63,170 bases of DNA from an uncultured Lachnospiraceae bacterium (GCA_910585355.1 CAJUDN010000007.1:1-63170); one strand, 5' to 3'; positions 8,423 to 17,493 are shown, counted from the stretch's first letter. The notes: a model not told the origin generated them from the letters alone. Numbers and translations are program-made.

Positions 8423-9334
8423 ATGACAAAAGTAATCGGAGTTCGTTTCCGCAAAGCAGGAAAAGTATATTATTTCAGTCCCGGAGAAATGGAGATTAAA
8501 ACCGGAGAGTATGTGATTGTTGAGACTGCAAGGGGCATAGAGTATGGACATGTGGTACTGGGCACACATGAAGTGGACGATAAAAAAGTAATTCAACCTT
8601 TAAAGCCTGTAATCCGTATGGCTACGGAAGCTGATGAGGAGATTGAAAAAAGAAATAAAGAAAAGGAAAAAGAAGCCTTTAAGATATGCCTGGAAAAGAT
8701 TAAAAAACACGAGCTGGATATGAAGCTTATTGATACAGAATATACCTTTGATAATAATAAAGTGCTGTTTTATTTTACGGCTGATGGAAGAATTGATTTC
8801 CGTGAACTGGTAAAGGATTTGGCTTCCGTGTTTAAGACAAGGATTGAGTTAAGGCAGATAGGCGTCAGAGATGAGACAAAGATTGTTGGCGGAATCGGTA
8901 TCTGCGGACGGCCTCTGTGCTGCGCTTCTTACCTTTCCGAATTTATTCCGGTTTCCATTAAGATGGCCAAGGAACAGAATCTTTCCCTGAATCCTACAAA
9001 AATTTCCGGCGTCTGCGGACGGCTTATGTGCTGCTTAAAGTACGAGGAAGAGACATATGAAGAGCTGAACGGCAGACTTCCTAATATTGGTGATTATGTG
9101 ACCACAGACGATGGTTTAAAGGGAGAAGTCCACAGCGTCAGTATTCTCCGCCAGCTTGTAAAGGTTATTGTTACCATAAACGGAGACGAAAAGGAAATCA
9201 GGGAATATAAAGTTGGACAGCTGAGATTCCGTCCAAGGAGAAAAAAGGAGAAGGTCAATATCAACGACGCGGAATTAAAACAGTTGGAGGCCCTGGAGAA
9301 AAAGGAAGGAAAATCGAAGCTCGATGAAAATTAG
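8423..9334 (+). CDS. ricT: PSP1-domain protein RicT/YaaT
   Basis: RicT (YaaT) is a component of the Ric (YlbF/YmcA/YaaT) complex that in Bacillus carries Fe-S clusters, supports RNase Y mRNA processing and promotes sporulation phosphorelay output. The 303-residue protein has the PSP1 domain and both family cysteine clusters: CGRPLCC (161-167) and CGRLMCC (198-204). The C-terminus is Lys/Glu-rich. ATG 8423 is preferred over 8414 because AAGGAG would abut the latter. It overlaps trmN6 by 11 bases, implying translational coupling. Confidence 0.9.
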   Translation: MTKVIGVRFRKAGKVYYFSPGEMEIKTGEYVIVETARGIEYGHVVLGTHEVDDKKVIQPLKPVIRMATEADEEIEKRNKEKEKEAFKICLEKIKKHELDMKLIDTEYTFDNNKVLFYFTADGRIDFRELVKDLASVFKTRIELRQIGVRDETKIVGGIGICGRPLCCASYLSEFIPVSIKMAKEQNLSLNPTKISGVCGRLMCCLKYEEETYEELNGRLPNIGDYVTTDDGLKGEVHSVSILRQLVKVIVTINGDEKEIREYKVGQLRFRPRRKKEKVNINDAELKQLEALEKKEGKSKLDEN

Positions 9335-10061
9335 TCTTAAGGAAAACGAGCGTTTGGACGATTTACAGAGGAATAATCTTAAGATTATCCAGAAAACAGA
9401 TGGATTCTGTTTCGGTATGGATGCGGTGCTGCTTTCCGGATTTGCGTTTGTGAAGGAAAGCGAGCAGGTTCTGGATTTAGGAACCGGGACAGGAATTATT
9501 CCTCTTTTGCTCTCAGCAAAGACAAGGGGGAAACATTTTTCGGCTCTGGAAATTCAGGAGGAAATCGCAGATATGGCGGCCAGAAGTGTTTCACTGAATC
9601 ATCTGGAGGAAAAAATTAACATTGTAAAAGGTGATATTAAGGAAGCCAGCCGGATTTTCGGAGCGGCTTCCTTTGATGTCGTTACCACAAATCCACCCTA
9701 TATGAACGATGCCCATGGACTTAAAAATCCCGCGGAAATAAAGGCCATCTCCAGACACGAGGTGCTCTGTACGCTGGAGGATGTGGTTCGGGAGGGAGCA
9801 AAAGTTTTAAAGCCAGGCGGGAGAATGTATATGGTTCACAGGCCCCACAGACTTATTGAAATTCTGGAAACCATGACAACGTATAAGCTGGAACCGAAAC
9901 GGATGAAATTTGTTCATCCATTTCGGGATAAAGAGGCTAATATGGTGTTAATTGAATCAGTCCGCGGCGGCGGCGCGTTTCTTAAACTGGAGGCTCCCAT
10001 TGTAGTTTATAAGGAACCAGGGGTCTATACAGATGAAATATATGATATTTATGGATATTGA
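9324..10061 (+). CDS. trmN6: tRNA1(Val) adenine-37 N6-methyltransferase family (YabB/TrmN6-like)
   Basis: This 245-residue SAM-dependent methyltransferase has the SAM-binding loop DLGTGTG (51-57) and the N6-adenine catalytic NPPY (123-126). The opening NERLDDLQRNNLKIIQKTDGF, cut here to its idea, is typical of YabB/YfiC proteins. It probably modifies A37 of a tRNA. The start overlaps the end of ricT. No ribosome-binding site other than the GGAAAATCGAAG region inside ricT is seen. The order ricT-yabB-rsmI is the Bacillus one, minus yabA and yazA. Confidence 0.87.
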   Translation: MKISLKENERLDDLQRNNLKIIQKTDGFCFGMDAVLLSGFAFVKESEQVLDLGTGTGIIPLLLSAKTRGKHFSALEIQEEIADMAARSVSLNHLEEKINIVKGDIKEASRIFGAASFDVVTTNPPYMNDAHGLKNPAEIKAISRHEVLCTLEDVVREGAKVLKPGGRMYMVHRPHRLIEILETMTTYKLEPKRMKFVHPFRDKEANMVLIESVRGGGAFLKLEAPIVVYKEPGVYTDEIYDIYGY

Positions 10062-10139
10062 AATTGCAAGGTCGAAAAAATCAAAGATGGGTGCAGGGGA
10101 GTTTCTGAGAGCACTCAAGTGAATGAGGAGAGAAAAAAC

Positions 10140-10982
10140 ATGGCCGGGAAGCTATATTTGTGTGCGACTCCCATTGGGAACCTGGATGATATTACGCTCA
10201 GAGTTTTAAATACTTTAAAAGAAGTGGATTTAATTGCGGCGGAGGATACGCGCCACAGTATCAAACTCCTGAATCATTTTCATATTAAAACACCCATGAC
10301 CAGTTATCATGAATTCAACAAAGTGGAAAAGGCCGGATATCTTGTGGAAAAGATGCGGGACGGAATGAATGTGGCGTTGATTACCGATGCCGGAACTCCG
10401 GGAATTTCGGACCCGGGAGAGGAGCTGGTGAAACAATGCTATGAGGCGGGAATTGAGCTTACATCACTTCCTGGTCCGGTTGCCTGTATTACGGCTCTTA
10501 CTATGTCCGGGATGGGCACCAGACGGTTTGCCTTTGAGGCGTTTCTGCCTTCCGATAAAAAAGAAAAGCAGCGGATTTTGGAGGAGTTAGAGAATGAGAC
10601 GAGAACCATTATCTTTTACGAAGCGCCTCACAGGCTTTTGAGGACTCTTGCAGACCTTTTGGATACATTGGGGGACCGGAGAATTTCTATCTGCAGGGAA
10701 CTTACGAAAAAATATGAGACGGTATTTCGCACCACATTTTCTGAGGCTCTGGCCTTTTATGAGACGGAAGAGCCCAGAGGGGAATATGTGATTGTTGTGG
10801 AGGGAAAAAAGATAGAAGAAATCCAGAGAGAGAAGAAGCAATTTTGGGAATCCATGCCTGTGGAAGAGCATATGAAAAAATATCTATCGGAAGGTATGGA
10901 CAGGAAAGAAGCCATGAAGCAGGTAGCAAAAGATCGTGGAGTCAGCAAACGGGACATATATCAATACCTAGAGCGTGTTTGA
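10140..10982 (+). CDS. rsmI: 16S rRNA (cytidine-1402 2'-O)-methyltransferase
   Basis: RsmI methylates C1402 of 16S rRNA in the decoding centre. The 280-residue tetrapyrrole-methylase-fold protein shows LCATPIGNLDDITLR at the N-terminus, AAEDTRHS, ITDAGTPGISDPG and the SLPGP turn. ATG 10140 is chosen over GTG 10119 because GAGGAG lies 10 bases upstream. The last codons (GAG CGT GTT TGA) coincide with the terminal sequence of a family A repeat, so the repeat supplies the final residues and stop codon. Confidence 0.93.
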   Translation: MAGKLYLCATPIGNLDDITLRVLNTLKEVDLIAAEDTRHSIKLLNHFHIKTPMTSYHEFNKVEKAGYLVEKMRDGMNVALITDAGTPGISDPGEELVKQCYEAGIELTSLPGPVACITALTMSGMGTRRFAFEAFLPSDKKEKQRILEELENETRTIIFYEAPHRLLRTLADLLDTLGDRRISICRELTKKYETVFRTTFSEALAFYETEEPRGEYVIVVEGKKIEEIQREKKQFWESMPVEEHMKKYLSEGMDRKEAMKQVAKDRGVSKRDIYQYLERV

Positions 10983-11085
10983 AAATTGATTTTCGTCAGA
11001 TGTGCATCACATTTTGTGGGAAATTGGGTCCGAATGAGGGTCAAATTTCCCATAAACTGGGGCATGCAGACGATGTGAATGAATT
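10968..11085. repeat. Family A palindromic repeat, copy 2 (loop deleted, inverted orientation)
   Basis: CTAGAGCGTGTTTGAAAATT begins at 10968, inside the rsmI stop. The copy reads as the reverse complement of copy 1, but about 31 bases of the central loop are missing. The junction lies at a CCGAATGAGGG segment that flanks the loop twice in copy 1, which suggests deletion between short direct repeats. Confidence 0.7.
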
Positions 11086-11096
11086 ATCGCTGACAC

Positions 11097-11140
11097 GAAA
11101 AAAATACCAGTCGCAGCAACTCGTCGGACTGGTATTTTTT
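11097..11140. terminator. Bidirectional intrinsic terminator
   Basis: AAAATACCAGTC and GACTGGTATTTT form a long stem with A-run and T-run flanks, so it can stop transcripts from both sides. It lies between rsmI (plus) and the convergent amidohydrolase gene (minus). Confidence 0.85.
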
Positions 11141-11148
11141 GCTTTTAT

Positions 11149-11898
11149 TTATTTTAAATCCATGAATCTGGCGGCATTGTTATAAAAGATATTTTCCAAT
11201 CCCTGCTCATCAACGCCACAGGCCATAATCTTCTGGATTTCCACGGAAGGTTCATGGAAGGGAGAGTCGATTCCAAACATAACTCTTTCATGGCCCACAG
11301 TATCATAGGCATTTTTGATTTGACAGCTCATAGAGGTGCCAGAAGTCTCCAGCCAGATATTGTCATAGCGTTTTGCCATGGTCAGCGCGGCATCCACATA
11401 GATTCCATGGGCATGGCCCATATGAATCATGACAATGGGAAGACGAGGATGGCGTTCTGCCAGAAGGCCAATCTGCCAGGGCAGGGAAAAGGGAGGATGG
11501 CCGGAGTGAATAAATAAAGGCTTTCCATATTTTTCACAGATTTCCGCCACTGGATCCACACAAGGGCTATCGGCAGAGTAACCGTCAAACAGTGACTGGA
11601 GCTTTGCGCCTGCAAAATGTTCATCGCGAAGATAATGCTCTAAGGAGTCATAGGCGGTTTTCCCTTCGGCACAGTTTACCCACATTAAGGGGATGATTTT
11701 GTCAGGGTGCGCTTTGTAAGCGGTTACGGTATCTTGATTTTCATGGCAGCCGGAGGCACAGAGAATTGTTTTTTCAATATTATAGATTTCCATCTGCTTA
11801 AGCAGCCGGTCCACATCAAAATTAATGTTAAAAGGGCTTCCGAATACACCGATATGGGTATGAGCGTCTATTTTTCTGATTCTGGAAAATTCATTCAT
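11149..11898 (-). CDS. Amidohydrolase-family metal-dependent hydrolase
   Basis: This 249-residue TIM-barrel protein belongs to the amidohydrolase-2 type (related to aminocarboxymuconate-semialdehyde decarboxylase-like hydrolases). Metal-binding candidates are His13 and His15 in DAHTHIG, the histidines of FIHSGHPP and IHMGHAHG, and the aspartate of FGIDSPF. The substrate is unknown. No signal peptide is seen, so it is probably cytoplasmic. GGAGA lies 7 bases before the start. It is monocistronic and convergent with rsmI. Confidence 0.8.
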   Translation of the reverse strand: MNEFSRIRKIDAHTHIGVFGSPFNINFDVDRLLKQMEIYNIEKTILCASGCHENQDTVTAYKAHPDKIIPLMWVNCAEGKTAYDSLEHYLRDEHFAGAKLQSLFDGYSADSPCVDPVAEICEKYGKPLFIHSGHPPFSLPWQIGLLAERHPRLPIVMIHMGHAHGIYVDAALTMAKRYDNIWLETSGTSMSCQIKNAYDTVGHERVMFGIDSPFHEPSVEIQKIMACGVDEQGLENIFYNNAARFMDLK

Positions 11899-12003
11899 AT
11901 GCAGGTCTCCTTTATAGATTTTTCAGATGTACATCTGTGATATAGCCATAGCATACAGGAAAATTGGCATTATTAAAATGTCCAATTTTGTAAAAATTAA
12001 CCA

Positions 12004-12148
12004 GTCCAGTTCTGCATTTTCTTGTCTGCGTCCTGCGGACAAGAGATATAAGGCGCCTGCCTTAAAAATTCCGAGTAAAAAATTGCTTATAAAAACATGC
12101 TTTCAGCGAGTTTTTTACTCGGAATCTTTGCAGAGCTGAACTGTTACA
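12004..12148. repeat. Family B palindromic repeat with a strong internal hairpin
   Basis: The ends CAGTTCTGCA (left) and GCAGAGCTGAACTGTTAC (right) are inverted to each other. Inside, ATTCCGAGTAAAAAA (12068-12082) pairs perfectly with TTTTTTACTCGGAAT (12111-12125). A smaller stem, TTGTC-GC/GC-GACAA, lies near 12022-12040. The end motif recurs at 17415, 29133, 29400, 58640 and 62935. Confidence 0.65.
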
Positions 12149-12176
12149 TTCTGTCGGAATTACTGAAAAAAATTTC

Positions 12177-12205
12177 TTGACAAAACTGCCAGTATGAATT
12201 AGTAT
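12177..12205 (+). promoter_or_regulatory. Promoter of the fatty-acid operon
   Basis: TTGACA (12177-12182), a 17-base spacer and TAGTAT (12200-12205) form a near-consensus sigma-A promoter. Transcription would start near 12212, about 70 bases before fabH. Confidence 0.8.
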
Positions 12206-12221
12206 ATACGTAAATATTTAA

Positions 12222-12234
12222 TTTGAATATCAAA
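12222..12234. promoter_or_regulatory. FabT-like operator
   Basis: TTTGAATATCAAA is a perfect palindrome (odd centre) of the TTTGA-N3-TCAAA form recognised by FabT-type MarR repressors of lipid synthesis. It lies about 10 bases past the expected start point of the fabH transcript, in a repressing position. A degenerate second half-site pair (ATTTGAA and TTCAAG) follows at about 12237-12260. Confidence 0.7.
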
Positions 12235-12279
12235 ATATTTGAAGTAAAAAGTATTCAAGTCTACACAAGGATGTATGAG

Positions 12280-13245
12280 ATGACAGCCAGAATTACAGGA
12301 ATTGGTACTTATGTGCCAGACAAGATTGTAACAAACGATGAGCTGGCAAAAATCATGGAAACCAGCGATGAGTGGATTGTGAGTCGGACTGGAATCCATG
12401 AGCGGCGGATTTCCATAACAGAGGGAACCAGGGAGCTGGCCTTAAAGGCAGCCAGAAATGCCCTTGCAGCGGCAAAAACAGAACCAGAGGAGCTGGACAT
12501 TATTGTTCTTGGCACTTCCTCTCCGGATTACCATTATCCCAGTGACGCCTGCTATGTACAGGGAGAGCTCGGCGCCGGGAACGCGGCTGCCTTTGATATT
12601 TCTGCCGCATGTTCCGGATTTATTTTTGCCATGAACATTGTCCGAGGTTTTTTTGAAGCGGGAATTTATAAAACCGGATTAATTATTGGTGCGGAGACCT
12701 TAAGCAAGGTAACGGACTGGAGCGACCGTTCCACCAGTGTCCTTTTCGGCGACGGAGCAGGAGCGGCTGTATTAAAGGCCGGAGAAGCGGGGATCATCGA
12801 CATGGTTATGGGGTCTGACGGCGCCATGGGAGATGTTCTTAAGTGCCCGTCAAGGAGCATGGGAAATTTTCTTACAGGGGAAAAACCAGAAGCAGGTTTT
12901 ATGACCATGGACGGTCAGGCAGTGTTCAAATTTGCGGTAAAAAAGATTCCGGAAACCATTGAACTTCTTCTGGAGAGGAACCATCTGACGAAAGAGGATA
13001 TTACGTACTATGTTCTTCATCAGGCCAATGAGCGGATTATCGAAGCGGCAGCCAGGCGCATCAGGGAACCGATGGAAAAGTTTCCCATGACCATTGGAGA
13101 ATATGGAAATACTTCCACAGCCTCCATTCCGCTCTTGTTAAGTCATATGGAAAAGCAGGGAATGCTAAAGCCTGGGCAGAAGATTATCATGTCAGGGTTC
13201 GGGTCAGGGATGACCTGGGGCGGGGCATTGGTTCAGTGGGTCTAA
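12280..13245 (+). CDS. fabH: Beta-ketoacyl-ACP synthase III
   Basis: FabH condenses acetyl-CoA (or branched acyl-CoA) with malonyl-ACP to start fatty-acid synthesis. The 321-residue protein has the catalytic Cys111 in SAACSGF, the histidine of VLHQANERI and the asparagine of GNTSTASIP, all intact. The start MTARITGIGTYVPD aligns with the family, and AAGG lies 9 bases upstream of the ATG at 12280; further in-frame ATGs at 12223 and 12271 are less likely. It opens the fab/acc operon and is directly downstream of a FabT-like operator. Confidence 0.95.
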   Translation: MTARITGIGTYVPDKIVTNDELAKIMETSDEWIVSRTGIHERRISITEGTRELALKAARNALAAAKTEPEELDIIVLGTSSPDYHYPSDACYVQGELGAGNAAAFDISAACSGFIFAMNIVRGFFEAGIYKTGLIIGAETLSKVTDWSDRSTSVLFGDGAGAAVLKAGEAGIIDMVMGSDGAMGDVLKCPSRSMGNFLTGEKPEAGFMTMDGQAVFKFAVKKIPETIELLLERNHLTKEDITYYVLHQANERIIEAAARRIREPMEKFPMTIGEYGNTSTASIPLLLSHMEKQGMLKPGQKIIMSGFGSGMTWGGALVQWV

Positions 13246-13296
13246 AAACTTTGAGAGTCAAAATAAGAAAGTCAAAATAATAAGGAGAACAAAACT

Positions 13297-13530
13297 ATGT
13301 TAGAGAGAATGAAAGAGTTGATTGCGGATCAGTTGAGTGTAAATGCAGATATCATTACAGAAACATCTTCCTTTAAGGATGATCTGGGAGCAGATTCTCT
13401 GGATTTATTTGAGCTTGTAATGGCTTTGGAGGATGAGTATTCTATTGAAATTCCTGCCGATGATCTTCAGAAGATGGCGACGGTCGGTGACGTAATAGGA
13501 TATTTAAAGGATAAGGGCGTTGAGGAATAG
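13297..13530 (+). CDS. acpP: Acyl carrier protein
   Basis: This 77-residue acidic protein carries the growing acyl chain on a phosphopantetheine arm attached to Ser34 in GADSLDLFEL. The length and helix pattern are those of bacterial AcpP. AAGGAG precedes the ATG by 8 bases. It lies between fabH and fabK, as in many Firmicute fab clusters. Confidence 0.96.
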   Translation: MLERMKELIADQLSVNADIITETSSFKDDLGADSLDLFELVMALEDEYSIEIPADDLQKMATVGDVIGYLKDKGVEE

Positions 13531-13531
13531 A

Positions 13532-14455
13532 ATGAACACTAGAGTTACAGAAATGCTGGGTATTGAATATCCGATTATACAGGGCGGAATGGCCTGGGTG
13601 GCAGAGCATAACCTGGCGGCAGCCGTATCAAATGCCGGGGGTCTTGGACTTATCGGAGGCGCCAATGCACCGGGAGAAGTGGTCCGGGAGGAAATTAAAA
13701 AAGCCAGGGAGCTGACAAAAAAGCCCTTCGGCGTCAATATCATGTTAATGAGCCCCCATGCGGATGATGTGGCCAGGGTAGTCGTGGAGGAAGGAATTAA
13801 GGTGGTCACCACCGGAGCCGGAAATCCTGGAAAATATATGAAAATGTGGAAAGATGCCGGTATTATTGTAATACCAGTGGTGGCTTCCGTAGCTCTCGCA
13901 AAGCTTATGGAGAGGAATGGGGCTGATGCCGTTGTGGCAGAGGGAACGGAGTCCGGCGGACATATTGGCGAAGCAACCACCATGACCCTTGTGCCGCAGG
14001 TGGCTGACGCCGTTTCCATTCCGGTGATTGCCGCAGGCGGGATCGCCGATGGAAGAGGAATTGCCGCAGCTTTTATGTTGGGGGCGGAAGCTGTCCAGAT
14101 GGGAACCAGGTTCGTCGTGGCAGAAGAATCCATTGTCCATGAAAATTATAAGGACCGGATTATCAAGGCCAGGGACATTGATTCCGCGGTAACAGGACGA
14201 AGCCATGGACATCCGGTGCGCTGCTTAAGAAACCAGATGACCAGAGAGTACAACCGGCTGGAGGGCGAAGGAAAGAGCTTTGAGGAGCTGGAGTATCTGA
14301 CGCTGGGAGCCTTAAGAAAGGCCGTGATGGAGGGCGATGTGACCAACGGAACCGTCATGGCGGGTCAGATTGCAGGTATGGTGAAGAAAAAACAGACCTG
14401 TAAGGAAATGATTAATGAAATGGTGGAGCAGGCGGAATCGCTCTTAAAACATTAA
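13532..14455 (+). CDS. fabK: Enoyl-ACP reductase II (FMN-dependent)
   Basis: FabK performs the last reduction of each elongation cycle and replaces FabI in many Firmicutes. The 307-residue protein starts MNTRVTEMLGIEYPIIQGGM, with the flavin/phosphate-binding turns AAGGIADGRG and AVQMGTRFVV typical of the nitronate-monooxygenase fold, and EGTESGGHIG. ATG 13532 lies two bases after the acpP stop with GAGG in the acpP end. A longer paralogue lies at 21943, but this one, inside the cluster, is the likely housekeeping reductase. Confidence 0.93.
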   Translation: MNTRVTEMLGIEYPIIQGGMAWVAEHNLAAAVSNAGGLGLIGGANAPGEVVREEIKKARELTKKPFGVNIMLMSPHADDVARVVVEEGIKVVTTGAGNPGKYMKMWKDAGIIVIPVVASVALAKLMERNGADAVVAEGTESGGHIGEATTMTLVPQVADAVSIPVIAAGGIADGRGIAAAFMLGAEAVQMGTRFVVAEESIVHENYKDRIIKARDIDSAVTGRSHGHPVRCLRNQMTREYNRLEGEGKSFEELEYLTLGALRKAVMEGDVTNGTVMAGQIAGMVKKKQTCKEMINEMVEQAESLLKH

Positions 14456-14468
14456 AAAAGAGGTAAAA

Positions 14469-15377
14469 ATGGGTAAGACAGCACTTATTTTTCCGGGACA
14501 GGGCGCACAGGTCTGCGGCATGGGCCAGGATTTTTATGAACATACGGATACGGGACGAAAGATTTTTGACCGGGCTTCTGAGCTTCTGGGATTCTCTGTT
14601 CCTGAACTCTGCTTTACTCCCAATGACCGGTTGGATATTACAGAATTTACACAGGCGGCCATGGTAACCGTAAGTACCGCCATGTTAAGGGTTATGGAGG
14701 AAAGAGGATATCATGCGGATGTTGCCGCAGGTTTAAGTCTGGGAGAATACTGCGCCCTGGAGGCGGCGAAAGTTATAACAGAGGATGACGCTATTCTCAC
14801 AGTCCGGCGCAGAGGAATCCTCATGCAGGAAGCAGTTCCACCGGGAATCGGCGGAATGAGCGCGGTTCTGGGGATAAATGCGGAGCAGATCAATGAGATT
14901 GTGGATAAAATTGAAAACGTTCAGGTGGCAAATTATAACTGTCCGGGACAGATTGTAATTTCCGGTAGGCTGGATGCCGTTTCGGAGGCGGCAGAAAGGC
15001 TTAAAGAGGCCGGTGCAAGGCGGGTAATTCCTCTTAATGTCAGCGGTCCCTTTCATTCCAGTCTGCTTTCAGAGGCAGGAGAAAAGCTTGGACAGTTTTT
15101 AGAGAATGTGGAGGTTTCGGATCCGGTAATTCCTTATGTGGCCAATGCGACTGCCGGATATGTAACCAGTAAGGATGAAGTAAAACCGCTTCTTGTGAAG
15201 CAGGTCTCTTCTTCTGTCAGATGGCAGCAGAGCGTGGAGGCTATGATAGCCGGAGGCGTGGACCGATTTGTGGAAATCGGGCCGGGAAAGACACTGGCAG
15301 GATTTGTGAGAAAGATCAGCCGGGATGTGGAAGTTATAAACATTGAAAAGCTCGATGACCTGGAAAAACTTAAATAA
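14469..15377 (+). CDS. fabD: Malonyl-CoA:ACP transacylase
   Basis: FabD moves malonyl from CoA to ACP. The 302-residue protein shows FPGQGAQ at residues 8-14, the nucleophilic Ser90 in GLSLGEY, and a catalytic histidine in SGPFHSSL. The length is normal. It is 13 bases from fabK. Confidence 0.95.
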   Translation: MGKTALIFPGQGAQVCGMGQDFYEHTDTGRKIFDRASELLGFSVPELCFTPNDRLDITEFTQAAMVTVSTAMLRVMEERGYHADVAAGLSLGEYCALEAAKVITEDDAILTVRRRGILMQEAVPPGIGGMSAVLGINAEQINEIVDKIENVQVANYNCPGQIVISGRLDAVSEAAERLKEAGARRVIPLNVSGPFHSSLLSEAGEKLGQFLENVEVSDPVIPYVANATAGYVTSKDEVKPLLVKQVSSSVRWQQSVEAMIAGGVDRFVEIGPGKTLAGFVRKISRDVEVINIEKLDDLEKLK

Positions 15378-15410
15378 TTCGGCTTATGGACAGATATGGG
15401 AGAAAGTAAG

Positions 15411-16154
15411 ATGGATTTGAATGGGAAAATTGCTCTGGTAACAGGAGCCGGCCGCGGAATCGGCCGGCAGATAGCAGTAACTTTGGCGGAGTATGGGGCC
15501 ACAGTAATTGTAAACTATAATGGCTCTAAAGAAAAAGCAGAGGAAACTGTAAAGGAGATTGAAGAAGCGGGACATAAGGCGGAAGCTATCCAGTGTAATG
15601 TGGCGGAATTTGACAGCGCCAGGGAGCTGATTGACAAAATTGTGAAGAGCTATGGAAGGCTGGATATCCTGGTAAACAACGCGGGAATCACCAGGGATAA
15701 TTTGATTATGAAGATGTCAGAGGATGATTTTGACGCGGTGCTTTCCACTAATCTTAAGGGGGCATTTAACTGCGTGAAACATGTATCCCGCCAGATGTTA
15801 AAGCAGAAAAGCGGACGCATTATTAATATTTCTTCTGTATCCGGCGTCATGGGAAATGCGGGGCAGGCCAATTACTGCGCTTCCAAAGCGGGAATCATCG
15901 GTCTTACGAAATCAGTGGCCAGAGAGCTTGGAAGCAGAGGAATTACCTCCAACGCGGTGGCTCCAGGTTTTATTCAGACAGAGATGACAGATGTGCTGTC
16001 CGATGAGGTAAAAAAATCCATAGGAGAACAGATTCCCTTGAAACGGTTTGGCGGGACTAGGGACGTTGCGGAAGCTGTGGCATTTTTGGCATCGGATTGC
16101 GCCTCCTATATTACCGGACAGGTGATTCAGGTGGACGGCGGAATGGCCATGTAG
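15411..16154 (+). CDS. fabG: 3-oxoacyl-ACP reductase
   Basis: FabG reduces 3-ketoacyl-ACP with NADPH. The 247-residue short-chain dehydrogenase shows the cofactor loop TGAGRGIGRQ, LVNNAGITRDN, the catalytic serine in NISSVSG and Tyr-x-x-x-Lys in YCASK. ATG 15411 is selected because GGGAGA lies 7 bases upstream; ATG 15396 would add five residues. The C-terminal ITGQVIQVDGGMAM is typical. Confidence 0.95.
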   Translation: MDLNGKIALVTGAGRGIGRQIAVTLAEYGATVIVNYNGSKEKAEETVKEIEEAGHKAEAIQCNVAEFDSARELIDKIVKSYGRLDILVNNAGITRDNLIMKMSEDDFDAVLSTNLKGAFNCVKHVSRQMLKQKSGRIINISSVSGVMGNAGQANYCASKAGIIGLTKSVARELGSRGITSNAVAPGFIQTEMTDVLSDEVKKSIGEQIPLKRFGGTRDVAEAVAFLASDCASYITGQVIQVDGGMAM

Positions 16155-16179
16155 TCGGGTTTGGAAGGAGATAAGGGAT

Positions 16180-17415
16180 ATGAACAGAGTTGTGGTAACC
16201 GGTATGGGAGCGATTACCCCTATAGGTAATGATGTGAATTCCTTTTGGGACAGTCTGAGACAGAAAAGAACAGGGTTTGGGCCCATCACATATTTTGATA
16301 CAACGGATTATAAGGTAAAACTGGCCGCAGAGGTTAAGGATTTTGACGCGAAACAGTATATGGACCCCAAGGCGGCCAGAAGAATGGAGAGGTTTTCCCA
16401 GTTTGCCGTCGCCGCGGCCAGGCAGGCGCTGGAGGATTCCGGTCTGGATATGGAAAGAGAGGACCCTTATAGAGTGGGCGTTTGCGTAAGTTCCGGAATC
16501 GGGAGCTTACAGGCCATGGAAAGAGAACATGTAAAGCTTCTGGAAAAAGGACCGGGCCGCGTCAATCCGCTACTGGTACCTCTTATGATAAGCAATATGG
16601 CAGCAGGAAACGTCTCAATTCAGTTTGGACTGAAAGGAAAATGCATGAATGTGGTAACTGCCTGTGCAACAGGAACCCACTCCATCGGAGAAGCCATGAG
16701 GTCCATTCAGCATGGAGAGGCAGAGGTGATGGTGGCAGGCGGTTCCGAGAGCTGTATTACGCCTCTTGGAGTGGCCGGATTTGCCAGTCTCACGGCCCTT
16801 TCCACATCGGAGGATCCGAAACGTGCGTCTATTCCCTTCGATGTAGAAAGAAATGGGTTTGTTATGGGAGAAGGAGCCGGCGTTGTAGTTCTGGAGTCTT
16901 TGGAACACGCAAAAGCCCGCGGCGCAAAGATTTACGCGGAGCTTGTGGGATATGGAGCTACCTGTGATGCTTACCACATCACATCCCCGGCGGAGGACGG
17001 AAGCGGAGCGGCAAAAGCTATGGAATATGCAATGGCAGACGCGGCGGTGAAACCGGAGCAGATTGATTACATCAACGCCCATGGAACAGGCACTCGCCAT
17101 AACGATTTGTTTGAGACTAAGGCCATCAGGCTGGCTCTGGGAGATCATGCATACAAGGTGAAAATTAATTCCACTAAATCCATGACCGGACATCTTTTGG
17201 GGGCAGCCGGAGGGGTGGAATTTATTACATGTGTAAAGTCCATTGAGGATGGTTTTGTCCATGCTACGGCGGGACTTCTGGCGGATGATCCGGAATGTGA
17301 TCTGGATTATACCAAGGGGAACGGCGTTTCCACGGATGTGAATTATGCACTTACCAATTCTTTAGGCTTTGGTGGGCATAATGCAAGTCTTTTGCTGAAA
17401 AAATATGAGGGGTAG
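16180..17415 (+). CDS. fabF: Beta-ketoacyl-ACP synthase II
   Basis: FabF elongates acyl-ACP with malonyl-ACP. The 411-residue protein keeps the Cys-His-His triad: ACATGTH (Cys), NAHGTGTRHND (His) and TGHLLGAAG (His). AAGGAG lies about 10 bases before the start. It is followed by a short family B repeat before accB, but the genes still appear to be one transcription unit. Confidence 0.96.
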   Translation: MNRVVVTGMGAITPIGNDVNSFWDSLRQKRTGFGPITYFDTTDYKVKLAAEVKDFDAKQYMDPKAARRMERFSQFAVAAARQALEDSGLDMEREDPYRVGVCVSSGIGSLQAMEREHVKLLEKGPGRVNPLLVPLMISNMAAGNVSIQFGLKGKCMNVVTACATGTHSIGEAMRSIQHGEAEVMVAGGSESCITPLGVAGFASLTALSTSEDPKRASIPFDVERNGFVMGEGAGVVVLESLEHAKARGAKIYAELVGYGATCDAYHITSPAEDGSGAAKAMEYAMADAAVKPEQIDYINAHGTGTRHNDLFETKAIRLALGDHAYKVKINSTKSMTGHLLGAAGGVEFITCVKSIEDGFVHATAGLLADDPECDLDYTKGNGVSTDVNYALTNSLGFGGHNASLLLKKYEG

Positions 17416-17473
17416 TAACCGCTCAGCCTTGCATCTGCCATATGAAGATTCTGAGTAAGGCTGAATTGTTACG
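17415..17473. repeat. Family B palindromic repeat (short form)
   Basis: GTAACCGCTCAGCCTTGCAT at the left and AAGGCTGAATTGTTACG at the right are inverted copies. The 59-bp unit lies between fabF and accB within the operon, so it is transcribed and can form a hairpin in the mRNA. Confidence 0.65.
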
Positions 17474-17493
17474 AGGAATAAGGAGAGCAGATT

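Larger units (their letters stand above)
11899..12279. other. Intergenic region upstream of the fatty-acid operon
   Basis: It contains a family B repeat (12004-12148), the fabH promoter (12177-12205) and a FabT-like operator (12222-12234). A 70-codon frame at 11927 lies inside the repeat and is not judged a gene. Confidence 0.7.

Noticed and set aside
11927..12139. 70-codon frame upstream of fabH
   Set aside because: It is contained in a family B repeat and shows no protein-like composition.
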